From Planctomycetota bacterium (GTDB lineage: Bacteria > Planctomycetota > UBA8742 > UBA2392): a stretch of 64,000 nt of DNA. Positions 33,947-42,960 of this stretch are shown piece after piece. The stretch's first letter is position 1. Each line of letters begins with the position of its first letter. The stretch is taken from assembly GCA_019636195.1 (NCBI GenBank), contig JAHBYA010000011.1:79242-143241 (forward strand), written 5' to 3'. A program made the position numbers and the translations under genes. Under the pieces are notes generated by a model. That model had not been told where the DNA came from. It saw nothing but the letters and a program-made list of their open reading frames with translations, and made no database searches.

Positions 33947-36732
33947 AGGCGCGCCTTGCCGCAATGCTGCTGTTTGGTTTGGCGGTCGCAGCGGCCTCCC
34001 AGCCGCCTGCGCGCGCCGATGCGCAGGGTGCGCCGCTTGCCGTTGAACTTGCGCGTGTAAGCGAGGCCTGGATCAGCAGTGATGACCAAGCCGCCGCGGC
34101 GCGCCTGGATGCCCTGCTGGGCGACAACCGCCTGCGCGGCGAGTTGCCGCGCTGGGTGGCCTTCATGCGCGCATGGCTTGCCCTTGAAGCCGGCGACCAC
34201 GCACTGGCGCTTGAGGTGCTGGCGGGCGCAGCCGCCGGGGCCGACGACCCGCGCGGGTACGTGCGGGCTGCGCGCCTGCTGGTGCTGTTTGACGCGCACC
34301 CACAGGCGCTGCTGCTGGTGCGCAAGGGTCGCGCGCAGGCGCCGTACTCCGCGGCGCTGCGCCGCCTTGAAGCGGACCTGCTGTACCTGGGCGCGGAACA
34401 CACCGCCGCGCTGGAGGCCTTCACGCTGATGGTCGCCGAGCACGAAAACCCGCGCTATCCCTATGTTGTGCCGCACATGGGGCGCTGGCAGGACGCCCGC
34501 AACTTCAAGGACAGCCCCGACGTCGCCCCGGCGCGCCAGCCTGAGCCCCACGCCAGCCTGGTTGCGCCGATGCACTGGTTCAATACCGACTTGCCCGGCC
34601 TTGACCGCTGCATCGCCGAGATGGCGTCTGACAGCGGCGTGGCCGCCCGTGCCGAGCAGGAGCTGCCCGCGCTGCTTGAAGCCGCCCGCAAGGCGCGCAG
34701 TGCAGTCGCCGCGCTGCGCACCGGCGACGACGAACAGCGCCGAGGCCTTGAGCGCACCGCCCGCCACGCCGAATTCAGGGCCGCGTGCGCCGCGCGCATT
34801 GCCTGCCACGCGCTGCTCGCGTCCGCGAAGTCGGAGCAGGCGGCCGCGCTTGCCCGCGGCGCGCTGGAAGTCGCCCCCGAAGACGTGGCGCTGCTTGACC
34901 TGTACGCGATCGCGCTGGCCCGCCAGGGCCGCGCCGAAGAAGCCCGCCAGGGTCCGCTGGCACAACTGCGCGTGCTGGCTGGCCTGCACGCCACGCCATG
35001 GATGAGCCTTGACCCCGGCGTGCAGTCGCAAATGCCGGAGCGCCTGTTCGCGGGGGCGCTGGCCCTGTACCGCGTAAACCCGCAGGCCGGCCGCCGCCAG
35101 TTTGACGAGCTGGTCAGCGCGTTCGGCGCACCTGACCGCGCGCTGCCGGTGCGCGCCGCGACGCTGGGCGTGTGGCTGTGCCAGCGCAACGAGCCGGAAC
35201 TTGCGCGCCGCTACCTGCAGGAGGCCAGCCGCATGGAAGGCGTGCTGTCGGGCCGCCCCGTGCGCCCCGAGGCACAAGCCGCCGAACTGGCGCTGCTGGC
35301 GCTGGGCGAGGGCGAAGCCGCGCCGGAGAATCCTGAACAGCCGGCACAGCCCGGCAACAATGACGAAGACCCGGCTGTGGACCTTGGCAGCGTGGACGGG
35401 AAGCTGCACCCGCTGCTGCGCGCCACCACGCGCGCGGGCGGCCTTGCCGCCGCACAGATGGACACCCGAGCCATGCTGCTTGCGCTGACCGGCACGCAGA
35501 TCTGGGGCGGCGGCTACGGCCCCGACAACCTGCTGCGGGCGCAACAGACCGTACCGGGCGGGCGCGAGGCCGCGTTGAACGCGCTGTACCTGCTGCCGTC
35601 GCGGATTGCCGCGCAGGTCCCCGCCGCCGAGCTTGACGCGGCGCTGGCGCCTGACTCGCCGCGCATGAAGCTGCTTGCGGAGAACCTTCAGTCTTACGGT
35701 GAAGCGGTGTCCCGCTTTGCCTCGACCCAGGACTGGCAGACGCGCAACCTTGTCACCCAAAAGGCCGCGCCGATGCTGGGCATGCTTGAGGCCCACGCGA
35801 CCCTGCTGCGGGCGCTGCTGCTGCGCGACAAGCCCGCTGACCTGGCAGCCTGGCTGGAACGCCACCAGCGCCAGATTGACCTGCGTCGCGCGTGCAACGC
35901 CACCAGCGCGCAAGACTACGTGCGCATGAACGCCGAGCGCCGCGAGGCCGGCGTCCCTGAGGTCGTCCACAGCGGCCTGCTGCTGGATGCAGCCGTGCTG
36001 CTGGCACGCGCCGGCAGGCACGCGCAGGCCGCCGCGCTGATCTGGCATAACCGCGACATCGCGATGGGCCTGCACACCCGCGAGGCGCTTGCGGCGCTGG
36101 GTGCTGCGTTTGCGGCAAAGGCCGGCAACGACGTGCTTCAGGCAAGGCTGCTGCTCGCGTCCGACCCCCAGTCGCGCGGCGGCCAAGACGGTCCAGCCGC
36201 GCATCCACTGATGCGCCTGCTGGAGGCCCCGGTGATCGTGCCTCTGCTGCGCGAGTTCGGCGGTGCGGCAGCCGTTGCGCGCGAGACGCAGGCCTTGTCC
36301 GCCTACCCCGGCGACAGTCGCACCGTGGCCGCAATCCGCGAGCTTGACCCCGATGGCGGCGCGCGCATCTGGGCACCGCACACCGTGCCGACCCGCCTGG
36401 CAACCGAGCTGTTCCAGGCCTCGCTGCAAGGGGGCCAGTGCACACATATCCGCGAACAGTGGCCGGTTGTGCTGTCAATGGGCGCACCGCGCGTTGCACG
36501 GCGGCTGGCGGCCTGGACGATCGTGTCGGACTTTGCCATCAGTTCACAGATGCAGCGCCTGACTGGCCTCACGGACTCGACTGACGTGATGGTGGGCTGG
36601 GCCATGCTGCTGCAGTTGCACGAGGCCGACACCGAGGGCAAGGCCGCGGCTGTGCGGTTGCGCCGGTTGCTGTTGCGCTGCGCCAGCCCGTCGGAAGAGC
36701 TGGCGTCGGTGCATCCTTCACTGTTCGAGTAG
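33943..36732 (+). CDS. Large exported TPR-like repeat protein
   Basis: The 929-residue product starts MKARLAAMLLFGLAVAAAS, a signal peptide cleaved near ARADAQ. The body is made of TPR-like helical hairpins (WLALEAGDHALALEVLAGAAAG; LRRLEADLLYLGAEHTAALEAFTLM). A Gly/Glu/Asn/Asp-rich linker near residue 460 divides it into two halves. No catalytic motif is visible. The ATG overlaps the upstream stop as ATGA, so expression is coupled with the 31154 gene. Two very large solenoid proteins in a tight unit with a transferase suggest an envelope complex; this is inference only. Confidence 0.7.
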   Translation: MKARLAAMLLFGLAVAAASQPPARADAQGAPLAVELARVSEAWISSDDQAAAARLDALLGDNRLRGELPRWVAFMRAWLALEAGDHALALEVLAGAAAGADDPRGYVRAARLLVLFDAHPQALLLVRKGRAQAPYSAALRRLEADLLYLGAEHTAALEAFTLMVAEHENPRYPYVVPHMGRWQDARNFKDSPDVAPARQPEPHASLVAPMHWFNTDLPGLDRCIAEMASDSGVAARAEQELPALLEAARKARSAVAALRTGDDEQRRGLERTARHAEFRAACAARIACHALLASAKSEQAAALARGALEVAPEDVALLDLYAIALARQGRAEEARQGPLAQLRVLAGLHATPWMSLDPGVQSQMPERLFAGALALYRVNPQAGRRQFDELVSAFGAPDRALPVRAATLGVWLCQRNEPELARRYLQEASRMEGVLSGRPVRPEAQAAELALLALGEGEAAPENPEQPAQPGNNDEDPAVDLGSVDGKLHPLLRATTRAGGLAAAQMDTRAMLLALTGTQIWGGGYGPDNLLRAQQTVPGGREAALNALYLLPSRIAAQVPAAELDAALAPDSPRMKLLAENLQSYGEAVSRFASTQDWQTRNLVTQKAAPMLGMLEAHATLLRALLLRDKPADLAAWLERHQRQIDLRRACNATSAQDYVRMNAERREAGVPEVVHSGLLLDAAVLLARAGRHAQAAALIWHNRDIAMGLHTREALAALGAAFAAKAGNDVLQARLLLASDPQSRGGQDGPAAHPLMRLLEAPVIVPLLREFGGAAAVARETQALSAYPGDSRTVAAIRELDPDGGARIWAPHTVPTRLATELFQASLQGGQCTHIREQWPVVLSMGAPRVARRLAAWTIVSDFAISSQMQRLTGLTDSTDVMVGWAMLLQLHEADTEGKAAAVRLRRLLLRCASPSEELASVHPSLFE

Positions 36733-36744
36733 CGGCTAACCGGC

Positions 36745-37689
36745 TCAGGGTTGAAGCAGGCCGTCGCGGATCAGGCGATCCTTGAGGTCGTGGCGGTTCG
36801 AAATGCCAAGCTTGCGGTATGTACGGCGCAGGTGGGTGCGCACGCTGTCCAGTGAGATGCCCAGGCTGTCCGCCACATCACGGTAGCCGGTCACGCCGCA
36901 CAGGGTCCTGGCCACCTGCAACTCGCGTTTGCTCAGCTCTGTGGCGCGCTGCGCCTCTGACACCTTGATGACCACCGCGGCCTCGCTGTTGCCCGGTGCG
37001 CGCAGTATCTCGCCTGCCAGGTAAACCGGCGGGTGCGGCACCCTGCCCGCCTTGCGCGGCGCGCCCTTGGCCGGCGTGCGGGCATGCTGGCAAAAGGGCC
37101 CGGCGAATGAGCCTGCCACGTTCAGCAGCGCGTGCCGATCGACACCGCGGCGTGCCATGAAGTCCCGCAAGGAGTAGTTCTCCCACAACAGGGCGCCGTT
37201 GGGCAGGTACACCAGCGCCGGCGGCGCGCCCGGCTGTTCGAGGTCGCGCACCACCTGCATCGCATGCATTGAGCAGCGGCGAGAGGCCAGGTTGCGCGCC
37301 GCCACAGCCAGCGCGTCGATCGCGCTGCGCAGCGCGGAACCGTCCCAGCGCGTTTGCGGCACGCGATCAAGAATCGCCGCCGCCGCGCGGATCGACTCCG
37401 CCAACGTCTGAAGCGGCGAGGGCGAATAGCCCGGCCGCACCGGCACCACCACAGCCGCGTGATGATCCGAGTACGGGATTGACTCGGCATAAACATCGTC
37501 AAACGCGCTCAGCAGGCGTTCCAGAAGATTTTTCAACTGCGTCGGGCTGCGGCGGCTGGGCGGTATGCCGTCGCGCACATGCGCCACGACCGCATCGGCA
37601 AGCCGCTTTAAGTCAGTGGCTTCGTGCGCGTTGCGCAAAAGGTCAGCCAGCGCCTTCAATTGAGGGTGTTCCGTGCCTGCCCGCCCCAT
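36745..37689 (-). CDS. LuxR-type transcription regulator
   Basis: The 314-residue protein ends in a GerE/LuxR helix-turn-helix (ELSKRELQVARTLCG, then VADSLGISLDSVRTHLRR and KLGISNRHDL). The N-terminal 230 residues are helical and resemble neither a receiver domain nor a GAF domain clearly; a PAS-like segment may be present (ALVYLPNGALLWENYSLRDF). It therefore looks like an orphan one-component regulator with an unknown signal. The gene is convergent with the repeat-protein operon, 12 bp apart. AGGA precedes the ATG. The targets are unknown. Confidence 0.8.
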   Translation of the reverse strand: MGRAGTEHPQLKALADLLRNAHEATDLKRLADAVVAHVRDGIPPSRRSPTQLKNLLERLLSAFDDVYAESIPYSDHHAAVVVPVRPGYSPSPLQTLAESIRAAAAILDRVPQTRWDGSALRSAIDALAVAARNLASRRCSMHAMQVVRDLEQPGAPPALVYLPNGALLWENYSLRDFMARRGVDRHALLNVAGSFAGPFCQHARTPAKGAPRKAGRVPHPPVYLAGEILRAPGNSEAAVVIKVSEAQRATELSKRELQVARTLCGVTGYRDVADSLGISLDSVRTHLRRTYRKLGISNRHDLKDRLIRDGLLQP

Positions 37690-37834
37690 ATCCTGACCCT
37701 GCGCATGTGTGAGACCATGCTCTAGAAACCTAACTACCCTATGGCAGAGCTTTTTTCAACTTGCTGCTTCTAAACTGCAACTTGCCGCCCAATGCTCCAG
37801 TCAAAGTTGTCAGGGCGCAGCTTCGCCAAATTGA

Positions 37835-37860
37835 GGAAAGCCGGGATTTCCCGGCCTTCC
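37835..37860 (-). terminator. Hairpin terminator after the coiled-coil gene
   Basis: GCCGGGA and TCCCGGC form a 7-bp stem extended by GGAA/TTCC, followed on the minus strand by TTTCCTCAATTT, 45 bp past the stop of the 37906 gene. The rest of the gap 37690-37905 holds no gene that I can support. Confidence 0.5.
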
Positions 37861-37905
37861 TGTGCCTCAAGTCTCTCCGGTGCTCGGTCGCGGAGTGCCC
37901 GGGGC

Positions 37906-38829
37906 TTACTCGTGGTTGTGGGCGACGTTCAGTTCCTCTTCGGTTTCTTCTTTGATCGGCTCCGCCTTCGGCGCGGGGCTTTCGGGTTGCGAGGTCGTCT
38001 TCTGTTTGGCTTCGCGCTGACGCTGGACTTCCAGCAGGCGCGCCCGCGTTTCGTAGTCAAGCGCCTTGGGCGTGATGCGCGCCGACTTCATGCGCTCTTC
38101 CTGTTCAAAGCGCGCCTTCTCAATTGAGGACTTCACCGCGCCCAGCGTGCTCATCGCCTCGCCATGCTTGTCCTTGCCGCAGCCGTTGCGGCCTTCCTTG
38201 ATCTTCAGCAGCTCTTCGTTGCGCTTGAGGCGGTCAATCTCGCGCAGCAGGCTGTTGTACTCCGCCTCGAACTCGGCCTGTTCCAGCTTCAGCTCTTCCA
38301 TCTCAACCAGCAGGACTTCGCGTTCGGCGGCCAGCACTTCGCGCTCGGTCTTGAGGTCGGCCTGGCGATCGGCGTACAGCGCCCGGGTCTGGGCAATGCG
38401 GCCGATCAGCACCTCCGCTTCGGCAGGCGTGTAGCGGCTGCCGCGGTGCTCAATGGCGCGCTCGTTGGCGTACACCGTGCCCAGCACGCCGCGCTGATCT
38501 TCAAGGTAGCTGATGTCTTCTTCGCACAGCCGCACGATGTCGGCTGTACGGGCTTCTTCCTTGTCGATCTCGGCAAGCCGGCGATCGACTTCGCTGATCT
38601 GGCTGCGGATCGACGCGATCTGCTTGGGGTACTCGGCGCGCAGCTTGGCCAACTCGTCTTCCATGTCTTTCTGGCGCTTGATCAACTCGTCAACTTCGCC
38701 CTGCGCCATGCCGCGCAGCGCCTTCACGGCGTCGCGGGTGCGCTGCTTGCCCAGCACGGCGTGCGCCGCGAACACAACGCCGACGCCGACCAGGCTGACA
38801 ATGAACACAGTCTTGAAGAACTTTTTCAT
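37906..38829 (-). CDS. Membrane-anchored coiled-coil protein
   Basis: The 307-residue protein starts MKKFFKTVFIVSLVGVGVVF, one membrane helix or uncleaved signal, with GGAG upstream. Residues about 35-270 are long charged heptad-rich coiled coil with Glu/Lys/Arg/Leu, and a CG pair near residue 218. The tail is Pro/Glu-rich and ends HNHE. It resembles PspA-like or envelope-spacer proteins only in general form. No homologue was recognised. It is divergent from nadD. Confidence 0.6.
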   Translation of the reverse strand: MKKFFKTVFIVSLVGVGVVFAAHAVLGKQRTRDAVKALRGMAQGEVDELIKRQKDMEDELAKLRAEYPKQIASIRSQISEVDRRLAEIDKEEARTADIVRLCEEDISYLEDQRGVLGTVYANERAIEHRGSRYTPAEAEVLIGRIAQTRALYADRQADLKTEREVLAAEREVLLVEMEELKLEQAEFEAEYNSLLREIDRLKRNEELLKIKEGRNGCGKDKHGEAMSTLGAVKSSIEKARFEQEERMKSARITPKALDYETRARLLEVQRQREAKQKTTSQPESPAPKAEPIKEETEEELNVAHNHE

Positions 38830-39011
38830 GTGGGGTCTCCGGGAAATGCGCGATGGACAACGCATGCTTACGGAAGACCCGCCGCAAATTTCAGCGGCGG
38901 AACAGTTCCCCTGCCCGACATAGCCCCGGCGCACGAATTTCGCCCTTGCCTTTCTTTGGGTGCGGTGTGTCCTCTGTGGTTGAATGGCATTGGCAGTCGG
39001 CGAAAGCGCTC

Positions 39012-39620
39012 ATGAAGATCGGCCTGCTAGGCGGCGCGTTTGATCCACCCCACAACGGCCACATCGCCGTCGCTCAAGCCGTGCTTGCCGCGAAGGGCCT
39101 TGACCGGGTTGATCTGCTGGTCAGCGCCCGAAGCCCCCACGCCAATGGCAAGAACAACGCCGCACCCGTACAGCACCGGCTGGCCATGGCGCGCCTTGCG
39201 GTGGAGGGGCAGGACGGGTTGGGCGTCGAGGACTGCGAGACGCGCAGGCACGGCAAGAGCTACACCGTGGAAACCCTGCGCGAGCTGACGAAAGCCAGCC
39301 CATCCACCCGGTACTACTTCATCATCGGCGCCGACATGGTCGCGGACCTGCCCAACTGGAAAGAACCCGCCGCATGCCTGCGGCTGGCGACCTTCGTGCC
39401 CGTGCTACGGCCCGGCTTTTCGATGCAGGTGTTCGAGGGTTTGGGGCTGGACGGTCCAGCCGTGCAGTCGCTGCAAGCCAATCTGGTGCAGGCGCCGCAG
39501 TTGGATATCTCCAGCACCCGCATCCGGCAGGCTGTCGCAGCCGGCGAAAGCATCAGCGCCTGGGTGCCGCCCGCGGTAGAAGCCTACATCCGCGCCAACC
39601 GGCTGTACGCGCCGGCATGA
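39012..39620 (+). CDS. nadD: Nicotinate-nucleotide adenylyltransferase
   Basis: The 202-residue enzyme joins ATP and nicotinate mononucleotide in NAD synthesis. The nucleotidyltransferase signature GGAFDPPHNGH is at residues 6-16, HRLAMARLAV follows, then IIGADMVADLPNW and the ISSTRIRQAV signature near the C-terminus. The length fits the family. The start at 39012 places the signature at the N-terminus; the longer upstream frame has no family similarity. No ribosome site is clear. Confidence 0.9.
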   Translation: MKIGLLGGAFDPPHNGHIAVAQAVLAAKGLDRVDLLVSARSPHANGKNNAAPVQHRLAMARLAVEGQDGLGVEDCETRRHGKSYTVETLRELTKASPSTRYYFIIGADMVADLPNWKEPAACLRLATFVPVLRPGFSMQVFEGLGLDGPAVQSLQANLVQAPQLDISSTRIRQAVAAGESISAWVPPAVEAYIRANRLYAPA

Positions 39621-39708
39621 TCCCGTGTGCGCAAATGCACGGCTAACCCTGATTGACCCCGGGTGCCTTGTGCCTAACATGCGCGCGCTCTTTTCCTGAG
39701 GGACTTCC

Positions 39709-40983
39709 ATGGCTGACGCTCCGAATTTCAAGGATCTGAAGGCGCCCAAAGAGGGCGCGCGCATCTCGTTCAAAGACGGCGACCCGGTTGTCCCCGACAA
39801 CCCGATCGTCCCCTACATTGAAGGCGACGGCACCGGCCGCGACATCTGGAAGGCATCCGTGCGCGTGCTGGACGCCGCGGTGCAGAAGGCCTACGGCGGC
39901 AAGCGCAAGATTCACTGGTTTGAGGTTTACGCCGGCGAAAAAGCCAACGACAAGTATGGCACCTACCTGCCCGACGACACCACCGAAGCCATCAAGTTTT
40001 ACGGTGTCGGCATCAAGGGCCCCCTGACCACGCCCGTCGGCGGCGGCTTCCGCAGCCTGAACGTCACGCTGCGCCAGGTGCTGGACTTGTACTCATGCGT
40101 GCGGCCCGTGAAGTATTTCGACGGCGTGCCCAGCCCCATGAAGGACCCCAGCAGCGTTGACCTGATCATCTACCGCGAAAACACCGAAGACGTGTACAGC
40201 GGCATTGAATGGAAGGCCGAAACGCCGGAAGCCAAGAAGGTCATTGAACTGCTGAACGGCGTGCTCGCCGGCGACCCCTCAACCAAGGGCAAGAAAATCG
40301 CTGAAGCCAGCGGCATCGGCATCAAGCCGATCAGCAAGTTCAAAAGCCAGCGCCACATGCGCCGCGCGCTCAAGCACGCGATTCGCCACAAGATCAACGA
40401 CGTGGCGATCATCCACAAGGGCAACATCATGAAGTACACGGAAGGCGCCTTCCGTGACTGGTGCTACGAGCTTGCCAAGGCCGAGTTCCGCGACTTCATT
40501 GTCACCGAAGACGAAATGTGGGAGCAGCACAACGGCAAGCTGCCCGCCGGCAAAATCCTGGTCAAAGACCGCATCGCCGACAGCGCCTTTCAGCAGATTC
40601 TGCTGCGCCCCGCCGAGTACAAAATGCTGGTCACCATGAACCTGAACGGCGACTACCTGTCCGACGCCGCGGCGGCGCAGGTGGGCGGGCTTGGCATTGC
40701 GCCGGGTGCCAACATCGGCGACCACGGCGCGGTCTTTGAAGCCACCCACGGCACGGCACCCAAATATGCCGACAAGGACGTGATCAACCCGGGCGCTGTA
40801 ATTCTGTCCGGCGCGATGATGTTTGAGTGGATGGGCTGGCTTGAAGCGCGCGACCTCGTGTTCAAGGGCATGCAGGGCGCGATTTCAGCCAAGACTGTCA
40901 CATACGACTTTGAACGCCAGATGCCGGGCGCCAAGAAGCTGGGCACCGCAGCATTCGGCGATGCGATCATCGGCAAGATGTAG
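39709..40983 (+). CDS. icd: Isocitrate dehydrogenase, NADP-type
   Basis: The 424-residue TCA-cycle enzyme converts isocitrate to 2-oxoglutarate. It has the full prokaryotic ICDH layout: [29 protein letters not shown] with the substrate Ser, [19 protein letters not shown], and [17 protein letters not shown]. The Lys-Tyr after THGTAP indicates NADP preference as in Escherichia coli. The Ser in SLNV is the same residue phosphorylated by AceK in enteric bacteria; no aceK is seen here. GAGGGA precedes the ATG. Confidence 0.95.
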   Translation: MADAPNFKDLKAPKEGARISFKDGDPVVPDNPIVPYIEGDGTGRDIWKASVRVLDAAVQKAYGGKRKIHWFEVYAGEKANDKYGTYLPDDTTEAIKFYGVGIKGPLTTPVGGGFRSLNVTLRQVLDLYSCVRPVKYFDGVPSPMKDPSSVDLIIYRENTEDVYSGIEWKAETPEAKKVIELLNGVLAGDPSTKGKKIAEASGIGIKPISKFKSQRHMRRALKHAIRHKINDVAIIHKGNIMKYTEGAFRDWCYELAKAEFRDFIVTEDEMWEQHNGKLPAGKILVKDRIADSAFQQILLRPAEYKMLVTMNLNGDYLSDAAAAQVGGLGIAPGANIGDHGAVFEATHGTAPKYADKDVINPGAVILSGAMMFEWMGWLEARDLVFKGMQGAISAKTVTYDFERQMPGAKKLGTAAFGDAIIGKM

Positions 40984-40992
40984 CAGAAACGG

Positions 40993-41064
40993 GGCCGTCC
41001 ACAGATTCAACAGACTGCGCAGATGAAGATGCATCTGGGTAATCTGTGCAATCTGTGGACGGCC
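40993..41064. repeat. Palindromic CCACAGATT-type intergenic repeat
   Basis: GGCCGTCCACAGATT (40993-41007) and its perfect complement (41050-41064) form a 15-bp stem. The 42-nt interior has a second pairing, CAGAT with ATCTG, and an AATCTGTGCAATCTGTGG direct repeat at the right end. The sequence matches the well-known style of CCACAGATT palindromic repeats scattered in many environmental genomes. It may also act as a transcript end between icd and the MoaD-like gene. Confidence 0.6.
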
Positions 41065-41099
41065 TTACCGCTCTGCAAAGTTGTTGATGCAACGAAGCC

Positions 41100-41128
41100 T
41101 TGGACACTGTCGCCATGCTTTCTATGCT
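41100..41128 (+). promoter_or_regulatory. Candidate promoter for the MoaD-BNR operon
   Basis: TTGGAC (41100-41105), a 17-nt spacer and TATGCT (41123-41128, 4/6) end 8 nt before the ATG at 41137, consistent with a leaderless or nearly leaderless transcript. Confidence 0.35.
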
Positions 41129-41136
41129 CCGCGCCG

Positions 41137-41415
41137 ATGCCCAAGGTTGAACTGGCACGCCACCTGTACGCCTTCTTTCCGCACCTTGAGGGAAAAGAAA
41201 TCAGCGTAACCGCCGCCACCGCCGCCGAAGTCGTGGCGGCCATGGAAAAACTGGCGCCGGGCTTTGCCTTCTACATCTGTGACGAACGCGGCGGCCTGCG
41301 CCCGCACGTGAACATCTTCATTGAAAACGACCTGATCGCCGACCGCAAAAAGCTCACCGACAAAGTGAAGCCCGACGGCCGCGTGTACATACTGCAAGCG
41401 CTTTCCGGGGGATAA
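41137..41415 (+). CDS. MoaD/ThiS-like ubiquitin-fold small protein
   Basis: The 92-residue protein has a ubiquitin-like pattern (MPKVELARHLYAFFP, then GKEISVTAATAAEVVAAME) and ends in Gly-Gly, the exposed C-terminus needed for activation by an E1-like enzyme. It most likely carries sulfur or is conjugated. No MoaE, MoeB or molybdopterin gene is nearby. The next gene begins 1 bp after the stop, so it is in an operon with the BNR propellers. ATG at 41137 was chosen because the upstream in-frame codons encode the palindromic repeat. Confidence 0.8.
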   Translation: MPKVELARHLYAFFPHLEGKEISVTAATAAEVVAAMEKLAPGFAFYICDERGGLRPHVNIFIENDLIADRKKLTDKVKPDGRVYILQALSGG

Positions 41416-41416
41416 C

Positions 41417-42949
41417 ATGGCCGAACGACTGCTGCTGGGCACCCGCAAGGGCACACTGATCCTGGACCGCACAGCCGGCCGCTGGAAGCTTTCCGGCATC
41501 GGCCACCCCGGCGTAAACGTCAGCTTTGTCGCGCGCGACCCCCGCGACGGCACGCTTTGGGCGGGGCTGGACCACGGCCACTGGGGCACGAAACTTTCGC
41601 GCAGCAAGGACAACGGCAAGACCTGGGCCGACGCGCCCCAGATCATGTACCCCGAAGACGCAAAGTTCATCGACAGCTACGAGAAAGACGAGAACGGCGA
41701 CGAGAAAAGGCCCGTCATCAAGGAAGCCAAGCTATCCAAAATCTGGTGCATCGCCTTTGGCGGCAAAGACCAGCCCGGCCGCATCTGGGTCGGCACATTG
41801 CCCGGCGGCTTGTTTCGCAGCGACGACGGCGGCCAGACCTGGCAGCTCAATCGCCCGCTGTGGGACCACCCCAGCCGCGGCGGCGACTTGCGCAAGGGCC
41901 CGCCGCAACACCGCCAGACATGGTTCGGCGGCGGCGCGATCGTGGAAGGCAGCAGCTATCCCGGCATACACTCGATCGTGGTGGACCCGCGCGACAGCCG
42001 CCGCATACTGGTGGGCATAAGCTGCGCGGGCGTTCTGGAATCCACCGACGACGGCCGCTCATGGGTTGGCCGCAACAGAGGTCTAAAGGCCACATTCCTG
42101 CCAGACCCGGAAGCCGAGTGGGGCCACGACCCGCACTTCATGGCGGCCTGCCCGGCCGCACCGCAGCACATGTGGCAGCAGAACCACTGCGGCGTGTTTT
42201 ACTCGCAAGATGGCGCCAAGACGTGGCAGGAAGTCAGCAAGCCCGAGCAGGGCGTGCACTTCGGCTTTCCCGTCGCGGTAGATGAAAAGGACGGGCGCAC
42301 GGCGTGGCTTGTGCCCGGCATTGCGGACAACAAGCGCATGGCGATTGACGGCGGCTTGTTTGTCGCGCGCACGCAGGACGGCGGCAATTCATGGCAGAAG
42401 CTGACCAAGGGCCTTCCGCAGCAACGCGCCCACGACGTGATTTACCGCCATGCGCTGGACGCAAGCGGCAACACGCTGGCCTTCGGCACCACCACCGGCA
42501 ACCTGTACATCAGCGAAGACCGCGGCGAGTCTTGGCAGACCGTGGGCAACCACTTTCCGCCCATTCACTCGGTACGCTTTGCCGAAGTCGGCGTGGCCGC
42601 CAGGCCCGCCAAGAAAGCCAAGGCCGCCATCAAGAAACCGCAGGCAGCAAGCCCTGCCCGTAAGGCCAAATCAGGGAGCCCTGCCCGTAAGGGCAGGGCC
42701 ACCAAGAAAAAACCCGTGGCAAAAAACGCGAAGCCCGCAAAGAAAGCAAAGTCAAAGAGCCCTGCCCGTAAGGGCAGGGCCATCAAGAAGAAACCCGCCG
42801 CAAAAAACGCGAAGCCCGCAAAGAAAGCAAAGACAAAGAGCCTTGCCCGCAAGGGCAGGGCAATCAAGAAGAAACCCGGCAAGAAGCCCATCAAGGCCAA
42901 GAAGCCCGCTAAGAAAGCCAGCAAGCCCATCAAACGCAAGAAGCGCTAA
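41417..42949 (+). CDS. BNR/sialidase-like propeller with histone-H1-like tail
   Basis: The first 390 residues form a BNR-repeat propeller (SKDNGKTW, SDDGGQTW, STDDGRSW, SQDGAKTW, TQDGGNSW, SEDRGESW Asp boxes). The remaining 115 residues are Lys/Ala/Pro-rich, with two full 27-residue units beginning SPARKGRA and a degenerate third (SLARKGRA), similar to histone H1-like DNA-binding tails. There is no signal peptide, so it is probably cytoplasmic; the tail may bind nucleic acid. The catalytic Arg/Glu/Tyr set of sialidases was not found, so enzyme activity is not claimed. It overlaps no gene but follows the MoaD-like gene by 1 bp and precedes a tail-less paralogue. Confidence 0.75.
   Translation: MAERLLLGTRKGTLILDRTAGRWKLSGIGHPGVNVSFVARDPRDGTLWAGLDHGHWGTKLSRSKDNGKTWADAPQIMYPEDAKFIDSYEKDENGDEKRPVIKEAKLSKIWCIAFGGKDQPGRIWVGTLPGGLFRSDDGGQTWQLNRPLWDHPSRGGDLRKGPPQHRQTWFGGGAIVEGSSYPGIHSIVVDPRDSRRILVGISCAGVLESTDDGRSWVGRNRGLKATFLPDPEAEWGHDPHFMAACPAAPQHMWQQNHCGVFYSQDGAKTWQEVSKPEQGVHFGFPVAVDEKDGRTAWLVPGIADNKRMAIDGGLFVARTQDGGNSWQKLTKGLPQQRAHDVIYRHALDASGNTLAFGTTTGNLYISEDRGESWQTVGNHFPPIHSVRFAEVGVAARPAKKAKAAIKKPQAASPARKAKSGSPARKGRATKKKPVAKNAKPAKKAKSKSPARKGRAIKKKPAAKNAKPAKKAKTKSLARKGRAIKKKPGKKPIKAKKPAKKASKPIKRKKR
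42651..42861 (+). repeat. 81-bp in-frame repeats with GNRA-loop hairpins
   Basis: Hairpins GCCCTGCCC, loop GTAA, GGGCAGGGC occur at 42678-42699 and 42759-42780, a variant with loop GCAA at 42840-42861, and a degenerate left arm at 42651. The unit is 81 bp (27 codons) and is read through as protein. It looks like a REP-type palindrome carried in a coding sequence. Confidence 0.7.
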
Positions 42950-42960
42950 CGAGGCCAACC

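Noticed and set aside
33388..36447. Very long minus-strand open frame (over 1000 codons) opposite the repeat proteins
   Set aside because: High-GC codon bias leaves few stops on the opposite strand; composition is not protein-like and the plus-strand genes have signal peptides and coupled starts.
37761..37955. 64-codon plus-strand frame between LuxR gene and coiled-coil gene
   Set aside because: Covers a terminator hairpin and the opposite-strand gene end; no coding signal.
40993..41064. tRNA or other structured RNA gene
   Set aside because: Pairing is one long stem with no cloverleaf or T-loop sequence; it fits a known repeat type better.
42651..42861. CRISPR array
   Set aside because: The units are 81 bp, lie inside a coding sequence and have no variable spacers; they encode a repeated protein tail.
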